A stretch of 30,896 bases of DNA from Streptomyces sp. NRRL S-118 (GCF_000716335.1 NZ_KL591011.1:53514-84409), one strand, 5' to 3'; shown: positions 22,359 through 29,816, counted from the first letter of the stretch. Numbers and translations: made by a program. Notes: generated from the sequence alone by a model not told the origin.

Positions 22359-22375
22359 TAAAAGTATGACTTTTA
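22359..22375. promoter_or_regulatory. candidate GntR operator, perfect palindrome
   Basis: TAAAAGT-ATG-ACTTTTA is a perfect 7-bp-arm dyad in the gntR-gntK gap. A second overlapping dyad, TGAC-N6-GTCA, spans 22367-22380, and TTGTATACGT at 22388-22397 resembles a FadR-subfamily site. Binding here would control gntR and could reach gntK. Confidence 0.55.
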
Positions 22376-22501
22376 TGTCACAGCCTCTTGTATACGTCGT
22401 ACTCGATGGGTTTCAGTGTGCGGCGACACCCCGTCCGCATGTCGTCGCGACCGGTGTCGAGCCGGAGTCGATGCCGAGGAAGACAGCGAGGCGCAGCACC
22501 C

Positions 22502-23011
22502 ATGCAGAAACCCCCAGTCGTCGTCGTGATGGGCGTGGCGGGCACCGGGAAGACCACCGTCGGGCCGCTGGTCGCCGAGCGCCTCGGTGTGCCGTACGCC
22601 GAGGGCGACGACTTCCATCCCGAGGCCAACATCGCGAAGATGACGGCCGGCGTCCCGCTGGACGACGCCGACCGGTGGCCCTGGCTCGACGCGATCGGGC
22701 GGTGGGCCCACGGCCGCGAGGGCCTCGGCGGAGTCGTCAGCAGCTCGGCGCTGAAGCGGTCCTACCGCGACCGGCTGCGGGCGGCCGCGCCGGGGATCGT
22801 CTTCCTGCACCTGACCGGTGAGCGGGCTCTGATCGAGGCGCGGATGGCCGCGCGCAAGGGGCACTTCATGCCCACCGCGCTGCTGGATTCGCAGTTCGCG
22901 ACGCTGCAGCCGCTGGGCGAGGACGAGGCCGGTGTCGCGGTCGACGTGGCGGGCGGTCCCGAGGACATCGCCGGCCGGGCGGTCACCGCGCTGCGCCGGT
23001 TCACCGCCTGA
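22502..23011 (+). CDS. gntK: gluconokinase
   Basis: This 169-residue P-loop kinase phosphorylates D-gluconate to 6-phosphogluconate with ATP. The Walker A motif GVAGTGKTTVG is at 11-21. AEGDDFHPEANIAKMTAGVPL, DRWPWLDAIGRW, SSALKRSYRDRLR, RKGHFMPTALLDSQF and the adenine-binding end are all standard for GntK. The length is normal. The ATG at 22502 puts the Walker A strand at the usual distance; GAGG ten bases upstream is a modest ribosome-binding site. The longer reading frame from 22388 would run through likely regulatory DNA and lacks conserved sequence. It is the first gene of a probable gntK-gntP unit. Confidence 0.95.
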   Translation: MQKPPVVVVMGVAGTGKTTVGPLVAERLGVPYAEGDDFHPEANIAKMTAGVPLDDADRWPWLDAIGRWAHGREGLGGVVSSSALKRSYRDRLRAAAPGIVFLHLTGERALIEARMAARKGHFMPTALLDSQFATLQPLGEDEAGVAVDVAGGPEDIAGRAVTALRRFTA

Positions 23012-23051
23012 CCGTCCGGCCCTCCGCCCGTCCCTCGGTCCGGCCCTCGGT

Positions 23052-23138
23052 CCGTCCGGGTCGGACGGCCGGCGGATCCCGGCCCCGGCTCCTGGCTCCC
23101 GGCGCCTGGCCCCCGGCTCCGGGCTCGCTCCCGGAGCC
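23052..23138 (+). other. hairpins in the gntK-gntP gap
   Basis: Two perfect hairpins lie in the 201-base gap: CCGTCCG/CGGACGG with a 3-base loop (23052-23068), and GGCTCCGGG/CCCGGAGCC with a 6-base loop (23115-23138). They may attenuate transcription into gntP or set mRNA ends. No gene is seen here. Confidence 0.5.
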
Positions 23139-23212
23139 GCGATCGGCCTGCGCCGCCCCCTCCCCCTTCCCGTTCCCTCACCCCCATCCCCGAAGCCACG
23201 AGGACTCCCCCT

Positions 23213-24610
23213 GTGACCAGTCTCAGCGTCGAGACGCTGGCAGCGGACGCCACCGAGCCGATCACCTCGGCGGGCAACGCCCACCTCGGCATCGCCGTTC
23301 TGGCGGGCATCGCCGTCATCGTCCTGCTCATCACCCGGTTCAAGCTCCACGCCTTCCTGGCGCTGACCATCGGCTCGCTGGCGCTCGGAGCCTTCGCCGG
23401 CGCCCCGCTCGACGCGACCATCGCGTCGTTCACCAAGGGACTCGGTTCCACCGTCGCGGGTGTGGGCGTGCTCATCGCACTCGGCGCGATCCTCGGCAAA
23501 CTGCTCGCCGATTCCGGCGGCGCGGACCGGATCGTCGACACGATCCTCGCGAAGGCGAGCGGGCGGGCCATGCCGTGGGCGATGGTGCTGATCGCCTCGG
23601 TGATCGGCCTGCCGCTGTTCTTCGAGGTCGGCATCATGCTGCTGATACCGGTGGTGCTCCTGGTCGCCAAGCGGGGCAACCACTCGCTGATGCGGATCGG
23701 TGTCCCCGCGCTGGCGGGCCTGTCCGTGATGCACGGGCTGATCCCGCCGCACCCCGGCCCGCTCGTCGCGATCGACGCGCTCGGCGCGGACCTGGGCGTC
23801 ACGCTGGCGCTCGGCGTGGTGGTCGCCATCCCCACCGTCGTCATCGCCGGGCCGCTGTTCTCGCGGTACGCGGCCCGGTGGGTGGACATCCCGGCGCCGG
23901 ACCGCATGATCCCCCAGCGGGCGTCGGAGGACCTGGAGCGGCGGCCGGGCTTCGGCGCCACCGTCGCCACGGTCCTGCTGCCGGTGGTCCTGATGCTGGC
24001 CAAGGCGCTGGTGGACATCGTCGTCGACGATCCGGAGAACCACGTCCAGCGGGTCTTCGACGTCGTCGGCTCGCCGCTCATCGCGCTGCTGGCGGCGGTG
24101 CTGGTGGGCCTCTTCACGCTGGGCCGGGCGGCGGGCTTCAGCAAGGAGCGGATCTCCTCGACGGTCGAGGCATCGCTCGCCCCCATCGCGGGCGTGCTGC
24201 TGATCGTGGGAGCGGGCGGCGGCTTCAAGCAGACGCTCATCGACGTGGGCGTCGGCCGGATGATCCTGGACTTCTCCGGGAACTGGGCCATCCCGGCACT
24301 GCTGCTGGCCTGGCTGATCGCGGTGGGCATCAGGCTCGCGACGGGATCGGCGACGGTCGCGACGATCTCGGCGGCCGGACTCGTCGCGCCGCTGGCCGCG
24401 GACATGTCGACGACGCACGCGGCGCTGCTGGTGCTGGCGATCGGGGCCGGCTCCCTCTTCTTCAGCCATGTCAACGACGCCGGGTTCTGGATGGTGAAGG
24501 AGTACTTCGGCATGAGCGTCGGCCAGACCGTCAAGACCTGGTCCGTGATGGAGACGATCATCTCGGTCGTCGGGATCGCGGTGGTGCTGCTCCTGTCGCT
24601 GGTGCTGTAG
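23213..24610 (+). CDS. gntP: GntP-family gluconate:H+ symporter
   Basis: The 465-residue membrane protein has about 12-14 predicted helices. Family blocks include FTKGLGSTVAGVGVLIALGA, ILGKLLADSGGADRI, GLPLFFEVGIMLLIPVVLLV, HGLIPPHPGPLVAIDALGAD and IRLATGSATVATISAAGLVA, all typical of GntP gluconate permeases. It should import gluconate for GntK. The GTG at 23213 has GAGGA about 11 bases upstream. It lies downstream of gntK on the same strand, but the long gap with hairpins could uncouple the two. A strong terminator follows. A gntZ-type dehydrogenase gene, expected in S. coelicolor, does not follow in this window. Confidence 0.95.
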   Translation: MTSLSVETLAADATEPITSAGNAHLGIAVLAGIAVIVLLITRFKLHAFLALTIGSLALGAFAGAPLDATIASFTKGLGSTVAGVGVLIALGAILGKLLADSGGADRIVDTILAKASGRAMPWAMVLIASVIGLPLFFEVGIMLLIPVVLLVAKRGNHSLMRIGVPALAGLSVMHGLIPPHPGPLVAIDALGADLGVTLALGVVVAIPTVVIAGPLFSRYAARWVDIPAPDRMIPQRASEDLERRPGFGATVATVLLPVVLMLAKALVDIVVDDPENHVQRVFDVVGSPLIALLAAVLVGLFTLGRAAGFSKERISSTVEASLAPIAGVLLIVGAGGGFKQTLIDVGVGRMILDFSGNWAIPALLLAWLIAVGIRLATGSATVATISAAGLVAPLAADMSTTHAALLVLAIGAGSLFFSHVNDAGFWMVKEYFGMSVGQTVKTWSVMETIISVVGIAVVLLLSLVL

Positions 24611-24630
24611 ACCGCGCACGGCGACGGCGC

Positions 24631-24670
24631 CCGCGGGGTGCGCGTGCCGGTGGGCACGGGCGCCCCGCGG
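24631..24670 (+). terminator. terminator after gntP
   Basis: A long stem: 8 bp CCGCGGGG/CCCCGCGG (24631-24638 and 24663-24670), continued inward by about 9 more pairs with one mismatch and a 4-base loop. It begins 20 bases past the gntP stop. Confidence 0.7.
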
Positions 24671-24701
24671 TGGCGGTGGCGGGGCCGGCCCGTCCGGGCC
24701 G

Positions 24702-24707
24702 TAGGCT
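24702..24707 (+). promoter_or_regulatory. -10 box (TAGGCT) of the VOC gene, leaderless
   Basis: TAGGCT ends 6 bases before the ATG at 24714, without a ribosome-binding site. This places the predicted transcription start at the start codon. Confidence 0.6.
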
Positions 24708-24713
24708 CGGGCC

Positions 24714-25100
24714 ATGGTGCATGTACTGGGCAGCAGGATCCTGCTGAGCCCCGTGGACCCGCAGCGGTCGCGCGACTTCTACGGCGGGGCGCTGGGCCTG
24801 GCCGTCTACCGGGAGTTCGGGACCGGCCCGGAGCGGGGCACGGTGTACTTCCTCGGCGGCGGGTTCCTCGAACTCTCCGGCCGCTCCGACACCCCGCCCT
24901 CCCCCGGGCTGCGGCTGTGGTTCCAGGTGGCCGACGTCCAGGAGGCCCACGAGGAACTGCGCGAGCGCGGCGTGGAGATCCTGCATCCGCCGCGCAGGGA
25001 GCCGTGGGGCCTGGTCGAGATGTGGATCGCGGATCCGGACGGGGTGCGCATCGCGGTCGTGGAGGTTCCGGAGGACCACCCGTTGCGCCACCGTCCCTGA
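24714..25100 (+). CDS. VOC family protein (glyoxalase/dioxygenase fold)
   Basis: This 128-residue protein carries two beta-alpha-beta-beta-beta modules of the vicinal oxygen chelate fold: SRILLSPVDPQRSRDFYGGA (module 1) and LRLWFQVADVQEAHEELRER (module 2). The VYFLGGGFLELSG and VEMWIADPDGVRIAVVEVP strands follow each helix and provide the usual Glu ligands, while the first histidine-ligand position appears as Leu/Ser rather than His. The activity may thus be a binding or resistance role rather than a known lyase; the substrate is unknown. The start is fixed by a -10 box 6 bases upstream. Confidence 0.88.
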   Translation: MVHVLGSRILLSPVDPQRSRDFYGGALGLAVYREFGTGPERGTVYFLGGGFLELSGRSDTPPSPGLRLWFQVADVQEAHEELRERGVEILHPPRREPWGLVEMWIADPDGVRIAVVEVPEDHPLRHRP

Positions 25101-25152
25101 CGGAGGCTCAGCGGGATGCGGACGGCCGTGTGCCGCCCGCGACGACCTGCTC

Positions 25153-25167
25153 CGCCGGTATCCGGCG
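25153..25167. terminator. small hairpin between convergent genes
   Basis: A CGCCGG/CCGGCG stem with a TAT loop sits in the 88-base gap between the VOC gene and the FAD dehydrogenase gene. It is a weak candidate. Confidence 0.35.
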
Positions 25168-25188
25168 CGGGGGCGGGCCGGGCGGTGC

Positions 25189-26844
25189 TCAGCCGGTCGC
25201 CTTCGCCGCCGCGCGGCCTGCCGTACGGCCCGAGAAGAGGCAGCCGCCCAGGAAGGTGCCCTCCAGGGAGCGGTAGCCGTGGACGCCGCCGCCGCCGAAG
25301 CCGGCGGCCTCGCCGGCCGCGTAGACGCCGGGCAGGGGCGTGCCGTCCTCGGTCAGGACGCGGGAGGAGAGATCGGTCTCCAGTCCGCCGAGCGACTTGC
25401 GGGTGAGGATGTTGAGGCGGACCGCGATCAGCGGGCCCGCCGCGGGGTCGAGGACCCGGTGCGGCGACACCGTGCGGATCAGGCGGTCGCCGAGGTACTT
25501 GCGGGCACCGCGGATCGCCGTGACCTGGAGGTCCTTGGTGAAGGGGTTGGTGACCTCCCGGTCCCGGGCGACGATCTCGCGGCGCAGACCGGCTTCGTCG
25601 ATGAGCGGCTCCTTGGTGAGCGCGTTCATCCCGCGCACCAGCGACGGCAGGTCCTTCTCGATGACGAAGTCAGCGCCGCGGTCCATGAACGCCTTGACCG
25701 GACCGGGGACGTCGGCGCGGGCGCGGTCCAGCACGCCGCGCACGGACCGGCCGGTGAGGTCCGGGTTCTGCTCGGAGCCGGAGAGGGTGAACTCCTTGCC
25801 GATGATGCGCCGGTTGAGGACGAACCAGGTGTAGCCGTACCCGGAGCGCATGATGTGTTCGAGTGTGCCGAGCGTGTCGAAGCCGGGGAACAGCGGGACC
25901 GGGAGGCGGCGGCCGCGCGCGTCCAGCCACAGGGAGGACGGGCCGGGCAGGATGCGGATGCCGTGCCGGGCCCAGATCGGGTTCCAGTTCTCGATGCCCT
26001 CGGTGTAGTGCCACATCCGGTCGCGGTTGATGTGGTGGGCCCCGGCCGCCTCCGCGATGCCGAGCATCAGGCCGTCGACGTGGGCCGGTACGCCGGAGAG
26101 CATCTTCTCGGGCGGCGTGCCGAGCCGCTCGGGCCACTGCGCGCGGACGAGGTCGTGGTTGCCGCCGATGCCGCCCGAGGTGACGATCACCGCCTGGGCC
26201 CGGTACTCGAACGCCCCGACCACCTCCCGGCTGCTCGCGGCGCCGCGCTCCACGCCCGAGGCCGCCAGGACCTCGCCGCTCACGGTGTCCACGGCACCAG
26301 CGGTGCGGCCGAGCCCGGTGACGCGGTGACGGAACATCAGCTGTACGAGTCCCTTGGCGACGCCCGCGCGGACGCGCCGCTCGAAGGGGGCGACGAGCCC
26401 GGGGCCCGTCCCCCAGGTGATGTGGAACCGCGGCACCGAGTTTCCGTGCCCGGTGGCGTCGTACCCGCCGCGCTCGGCCCAGCCGACGACGGGGAAGAAG
26501 CGGACGCCCTGCCGGTGCAGCCAGGGCCGCTTCTCGCCGGCGGCGAAGTCGACGTACGCCTCGGCCCACCGGCGCGGCCAGTGGTCCTCGGGGCGGTCGA
26601 AGCCGGCCGTGCCGAGCCAGTCCTGCAGGGCGAGGGCGTGGCTGTCCCGGATGCGCATCCGGCGCTGTTCGGGTGAGTCGACGAAGAACAGGCCGCCGAA
26701 GGACCAGTGGGCCTGGCCGCCGATCGACTGCTCCGGTTCCTGGTCGAGCAGGATGACGCTGCGTCCCGCGTCGACGAGCTCCGCGGTGGCGGTCAGGCCG
26801 GCGAGGCCCGCCCCGATCACGATCACATCAGCGTCGTAGGCCAT
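25189..26844 (-). CDS. FAD-binding dehydrogenase (KstD/fumarate-reductase flavoprotein type)
   Basis: The 551-residue flavoprotein starts with a dinucleotide-binding fold: VIVIGAGLAGLTATAELVDA (GxGxxG) and an acidic end at LLDQE. SIGGQAHWSFGGLFF, VIVTSGGIGGNHDL and the C-terminal GVYAAGEAAGFGGGGVHG and LEGTFLGGCLFSGRTAG are hallmarks of the FAD-binding dehydrogenase group allied to 3-ketosteroid dehydrogenases and fumarate reductases. It probably oxidises or reduces a C-C bond; the substrate is unknown. The ATG at 26842-26844 has AAGGAAG 5 bases upstream and sits just before the first beta strand. A TTGACG-N17-GAAGAT promoter candidate lies upstream. It is divergent from the Nudix gene. Confidence 0.92.
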   Translation of the reverse strand: MAYDADVIVIGAGLAGLTATAELVDAGRSVILLDQEPEQSIGGQAHWSFGGLFFVDSPEQRRMRIRDSHALALQDWLGTAGFDRPEDHWPRRWAEAYVDFAAGEKRPWLHRQGVRFFPVVGWAERGGYDATGHGNSVPRFHITWGTGPGLVAPFERRVRAGVAKGLVQLMFRHRVTGLGRTAGAVDTVSGEVLAASGVERGAASSREVVGAFEYRAQAVIVTSGGIGGNHDLVRAQWPERLGTPPEKMLSGVPAHVDGLMLGIAEAAGAHHINRDRMWHYTEGIENWNPIWARHGIRILPGPSSLWLDARGRRLPVPLFPGFDTLGTLEHIMRSGYGYTWFVLNRRIIGKEFTLSGSEQNPDLTGRSVRGVLDRARADVPGPVKAFMDRGADFVIEKDLPSLVRGMNALTKEPLIDEAGLRREIVARDREVTNPFTKDLQVTAIRGARKYLGDRLIRTVSPHRVLDPAAGPLIAVRLNILTRKSLGGLETDLSSRVLTEDGTPLPGVYAAGEAAGFGGGGVHGYRSLEGTFLGGCLFSGRTAGRAAAKATG

Positions 26845-26872
26845 GGCTTCTTCCTTGTCGCAGGGTGCTCCG

Positions 26873-26901
26873 ATCTTCGGTACGCGCGGGTAACTCGTCA
26901 A
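26873..26901 (-). promoter_or_regulatory. candidate promoter of the FAD dehydrogenase gene
   Basis: Minus-strand TTGACG (26901-26896), a 17-base spacer and GAAGAT (26878-26873). The -35 is good and the -10 is poor. The spacer contains TTACCCGCGCGTA, partly similar to the TTAC/GTAA dyad at 4728-4741. Confidence 0.4.
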
Positions 26902-27004
26902 CAGGGTGGGCGGCGAATGCCGGCACCGGTGTGCGGCGGGGCGGCCGGCGGGCGGGCCGCGCACCCGGCGGGGGCGGCGGTCCGCCCGGTGGTTTCATGG
27001 CGGC

Positions 27005-27583
27005 ATGACTCCTCCTGGCTCCTCTCCCGCCGGTTCTCCCGCGCCTTCCCCCGCCGACGAGATCCTGGACGTCGTCGACGAGCACGACGTGGTGGTGGGG
27101 CGGGCCCCGCGCGGCGAGGTGTACGCGCGGGGGCTGCGGCACCGCTGCGTGTTCGTCCTGGCGCGGGACGCCGAGGACCGGCTCTTCGTCCACCGCCGGA
27201 CCGCGACGAAGCTGGTCTTCCCCTCCCTGTACGACATGTTCGTGGGCGGTGTCGTGGGCGCGGGCGAGAGCTACGACGAGGCCGCGCTGCGGGAGGCGGA
27301 GGAGGAACTGGGTGTCCGCGGCCTGCCGCGCCCCACGCCGCTGTTCCGGTTCCTGTACGAGGACGACGGCGGGCGCGGCGGCGGGCGCGGCTCGTGGTGG
27401 TCGGCCGTCTACGAGGTGCGGTGCACGCTCCCCGTGGCACCGCAGCCCGAGGAGGTCGCCTGGCACGCCTTCCTGCCGGAGGCCGAGGTCGAGGCACGGC
27501 TGGCCGACCGGGAGTGGGTGCCGGACGGCCTCGCCGCGTACGAGCGGCTGCGGGCGCACCGGTCGGGCCGCACCGCCGGGTGA
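27005..27583 (+). CDS. Nudix hydrolase
   Basis: The 192-residue protein contains a perfect Nudix box, G-x5-E-x7-REAEEELGV, in GVVGAGESYDEAALREAEEE and the following LGV. It is preceded by HRCVFVLARDAEDRLFVHRR and KLVFPSLYDMFVGG, a layout shared with the YfcD/IPP-isomerase-like Nudix proteins (IDI-like). The N-terminal 20 residues are Pro/Ser-rich and probably disordered. The substrate, a nucleoside-diphosphate-linked compound or isoprenoid diphosphate, is unknown. The ATG at 27005 lacks a ribosome-binding site; a TTTCAT hexamer ends 6 bases upstream and could be a poor -10 for a leaderless message. Confidence 0.92.
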   Translation: MTPPGSSPAGSPAPSPADEILDVVDEHDVVVGRAPRGEVYARGLRHRCVFVLARDAEDRLFVHRRTATKLVFPSLYDMFVGGVVGAGESYDEAALREAEEELGVRGLPRPTPLFRFLYEDDGGRGGGRGSWWSAVYEVRCTLPVAPQPEEVAWHAFLPEAEVEARLADREWVPDGLAAYERLRAHRSGRTAG

Positions 27584-27652
27584 CGCGGACGGCGCGGCGG
27601 CGGGTGGGCGCGGACGGGGGCGGCAGCGCGTGCCGCCGACGACGCACGCCGT

Positions 27653-27658
27653 TAGGGT
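27653..27658 (+). promoter_or_regulatory. -10 box (TAGGGT) of the DUF202 pair, leaderless
   Basis: TAGGGT ends 6 bases before the GTG at 27665. The overlapping ATG at 27663 is followed directly by TGA, so the GTG is the start. Confidence 0.6.
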
Positions 27659-27664
27659 GATCAT

Positions 27665-28057
27665 GTGAGCGATTTCGTGCGAGGGCTGCGGTTGTGGGTC
27701 GCGCCGCGGCGGATCCGGGAAGAGGGCGACACGCCCGATTACCGCTTCTCCCTCGCCAACGAGCGCACCTTCCTGGCGTGGATACGCACCGCGCTCGCGC
27801 TCGTCGGGGGCGGGTTCGCCGTCGACCAGTTCCTGCCCGACCTGCGGTGGGGCGTACGGGTCGGGATGGCGCTGGCGCTGCTGGCGGCCGGTGCGCTGTG
27901 CGCCCTGAGGGCGGTGAACCACTGGGTCCGGTGCGAGCAGGCGATGCGGCGTGGCGAGGATCTGCCGGTCAGCCGTTTCCCCGCGCTGCTGAGCGTGGCC
28001 GTGGGGGTGGTCGCCGTCGCGATGGTGCTGGTCGTGCTGTTCGGCTGGCGGGGCTGA
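27665..28057 (+). CDS. YidH/DUF202 family membrane protein
   Basis: This 130-residue inner-membrane protein has three membrane helices (about 38-58, 63-82 and 108-127). It carries the DUF202 signature LANERTFLAWIRTALALVGG just before and inside the first helix. The function is unknown; family members are small, often paired membrane proteins. The GTG start follows a -10 box by 6 bases. Its TGA overlaps the next gene's ATG by one base (TGATG), so a second DUF202-like gene is translationally coupled to it. Confidence 0.9.
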   Translation: MSDFVRGLRLWVAPRRIREEGDTPDYRFSLANERTFLAWIRTALALVGGGFAVDQFLPDLRWGVRVGMALALLAAGALCALRAVNHWVRCEQAMRRGEDLPVSRFPALLSVAVGVVAVAMVLVVLFGWRG

Positions 28058-28389
28058 TGGCCGCCGGTGGCGCGGCGGAACCGCCGGACCCGCGGGACCC
28101 GGGGCTCCAGCCGGAGCGGACGCGGCTCGCGTGGCGGCGTACGACGCTGTCCGCCACGGTCGCCGCGGTGCTGGCCGCCCGGCAGGCGCTGCACGACGAC
28201 GTCACGGCGGGCGGCCTGGTGGGCGCGGCGCTGTCGCTGCTCGTGTGGCTGGCGTTCCTGGGGCTGGCCCACCGCCGGATGCAGGCGCTGGGGACGGCGC
28301 GGCCCCGGTCGCTGGCGCCGCGGGGCGCGGTGGCGACGGCCGCCTGCACGGTGGCGCTCGCCGCCTTCGCGGTCGCCGTGGTGGTGTGA
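28057..28389 (+). CDS. second DUF202-type membrane protein
   Basis: This 110-residue protein has a Pro/Glu/Asp-rich N-terminus followed by LQPERTRLAWRRTTLSATVA, the same ERTxLAWxRT signature as the previous gene. Three hydrophobic helices (about 31-45, 50-70 and 89-109) follow. It is translationally coupled to its paralogue and probably forms a hetero-oligomer with it. It ends 12 bases before the convergent MDR gene, with no terminator between them. Confidence 0.85.
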   Translation: MAAGGAAEPPDPRDPGLQPERTRLAWRRTTLSATVAAVLAARQALHDDVTAGGLVGAALSLLVWLAFLGLAHRRMQALGTARPRSLAPRGAVATAACTVALAAFAVAVVV

Positions 28390-28401
28390 GGCGCCGGCCG
28401 G

Positions 28402-29328
28402 TCAGTCGACGGTGACGACGACCTTGCCGTGCAGGCCGCCCTTCCGGTTCGCCCGCTGCGCGTCCGCGGCCTGCTCCAGCGGGAACGTGGCGGCCACGCG
28501 TACCGTCAGCGCGCCCTGATCGGCCAGGTCCGCGAGGACGGCGAGGTCGGCCGGGTCGGGGCGCACCCAGCAGTAGCGGCCGCCCAGGCCGATCACCTCG
28601 CCGTCCGCGACGGACGCGAGGCGGCCCTCCGGGGCGAGCAGGTTCGCCGTGTCCTTGAGCACCTGGCCGCCGACGGTGTCGAAGGCGGCGTCCACCCCGT
28701 GCGGGGCCAGCGCCCTGACCCGGGCCTTGAAGCCGTCGCCGTACGCGACCGGCTCCGCGCCGAGCTCGCGGACCCGGTCCTGGCCGGTGTCGCGTGCCGC
28801 GCCGATCACACGGGCGCCGAGGTGGCGGGCGATCTGGACGGCCATCGACCCGACGCCGCCCGAGGCGGCGTGCACGAGCAGGGTCTCCCCCTCGCGCACC
28901 CGCAGGGCGTGGTGCAGCACCTGGTACGCGGTCAGGCCCACCAGGGGCAGCGCCGCCGACTCCTCGAAACCCAGGGTGCGCGGCTTGCGGGCGAGCGTAC
29001 GGACGGGAGCGGCGACGTACTCGGCGAAGGTGCCGTGGCAGAGCACGTCCTCGCGCACGTACCCCATGACCTCGTCCCCGACGCCGAACTCCGTGACGCC
29101 GATCCCGGGCTGGACGACCACACCGGAGACGTCCCATCCGGGGATCACCGGGAAGAAGGCGTCGAAGGCCGTGTCCAGGTAGCCGGCCTGCATCTTCCAG
29201 TCGACCGGGTTCACGGCGGCGGCCCGCACCCGGACGAGCACCTTGTCCGGGCCGACCTTGGGATCCGGGCGCTCGCCGTACTCCAGGACCTCGGGGCCGC
29301 CGTAACGGCGGAAGCTGATCGCCTTCAT
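28402..29328 (-). CDS. NADP-dependent oxidoreductase (MDR, quinone oxidoreductase-like)
   Basis: The 308-residue cytosolic enzyme belongs to the zinc-independent medium-chain dehydrogenases. The N-terminal catalytic GroES-like domain begins MKAISFRRYGGPEVLEYGER and includes VNPVDWKMQAGY. A Rossmann fold carries LLVHAASGGVGSMAVQIARH (GxGxxG-like), and the C-terminal end is GGLHGKVVVTVD. There is no structural zinc lobe. NADPH-dependent reduction of quinones or enones is the usual family activity. The ATG at 29326-29328 has GGAGGG 7 bases upstream and is better than the in-frame ATG at 29382. Confidence 0.92.
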   Translation of the reverse strand: MKAISFRRYGGPEVLEYGERPDPKVGPDKVLVRVRAAAVNPVDWKMQAGYLDTAFDAFFPVIPGWDVSGVVVQPGIGVTEFGVGDEVMGYVREDVLCHGTFAEYVAAPVRTLARKPRTLGFEESAALPLVGLTAYQVLHHALRVREGETLLVHAASGGVGSMAVQIARHLGARVIGAARDTGQDRVRELGAEPVAYGDGFKARVRALAPHGVDAAFDTVGGQVLKDTANLLAPEGRLASVADGEVIGLGGRYCWVRPDPADLAVLADLADQGALTVRVAATFPLEQAADAQRANRKGGLHGKVVVTVD

Positions 29329-29444
29329 GGTCCGACCCTCCGGCCGGTTCCGCACCCGCGCAAGCCGGAACGGATCATTCATGACAAAAGGGCTAGCCTG
29401 GAGGTGTCATCGATCCTCCCTACCGGCGCCGCAAGGGGCTCGTC

Positions 29445-29744
29445 ATGACCGTCCCGCTCCACCGCGAACACCCCGTCCACGACCACGCGCACGGCCCGGC
29501 CTGCGGGCACGAGGCGGTCGTCCACAACGATCACCTCGACTACTCCCACGACGGGCACCTGCACCGCGAGCACTCCGGGCACTGGGACGAGTGCGAACCG
29601 GGCGAGCACATCGCCCACAGCGGACACGCCCACGAGCACGGCACGGGGTGCGGGCACCCCGCCGTCGCGCACGGGGACCACCTCGACTACGTGCACGACG
29701 GACACCGGCACGCCTTCCACGGCGGCCACTGGGACGACCACTAG
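29445..29744 (+). CDS. histidine-rich metal-binding protein with internal duplication
   Basis: This 99-residue protein contains 27 histidines and three cysteines (Cys20, Cys50, Cys69) with many Asp and Glu. Residues 18-48 and 67-97 are two copies of one module, 21 of 31 positions identical, with the pattern CGHxxxxHxDHLDYxHDGHxHxxHxGHWD. It surely binds divalent metal; storage or delivery of zinc or nickel in the cytosol is the likely role. Similar sequences have sometimes been labelled zinc transporter components, but no membrane or signal segment is present. The ATG at 29445 has AAGGGG seven bases upstream. TAGCCT at 29394-29399 may be its -10. I did not find a Zur box. Confidence 0.8.
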   Translation: MTVPLHREHPVHDHAHGPACGHEAVVHNDHLDYSHDGHLHREHSGHWDECEPGEHIAHSGHAHEHGTGCGHPAVAHGDHLDYVHDGHRHAFHGGHWDDH

Positions 29745-29762
29745 CCGAGGGCCGCCCGCCGA

Positions 29763-29816
29763 AGGCCCCCCTTCTGCCGGCCGGTTGCCCACCGCGAGGC
29801 CCCCTTCTGCCGGCCG
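29763..29816 (+). repeat. direct repeat before the MBL gene
   Basis: AGGCCCCCCTTCTGCCGGCCG (split as 29763-29782 plus G29783) recurs at 29797-29816 with one C fewer. The spacing between copies is 34 bases. It lies in the 127-base gap between the His-rich and MBL-fold genes, where no gene is seen. Confidence 0.85.

Noticed and set aside
22373..24715. Long minus-strand open frame opposite gntK and gntP
   Set aside because: GntK and GntP are unmistakable on the plus strand; the opposite frame is His/Arg/Asp-rich shadow sequence.
29340..29444. Zur box upstream of the His-rich gene
   Set aside because: TCATTCATGA is a small dyad, but the sequence does not match the AT-rich Zur palindrome I know from Streptomyces.
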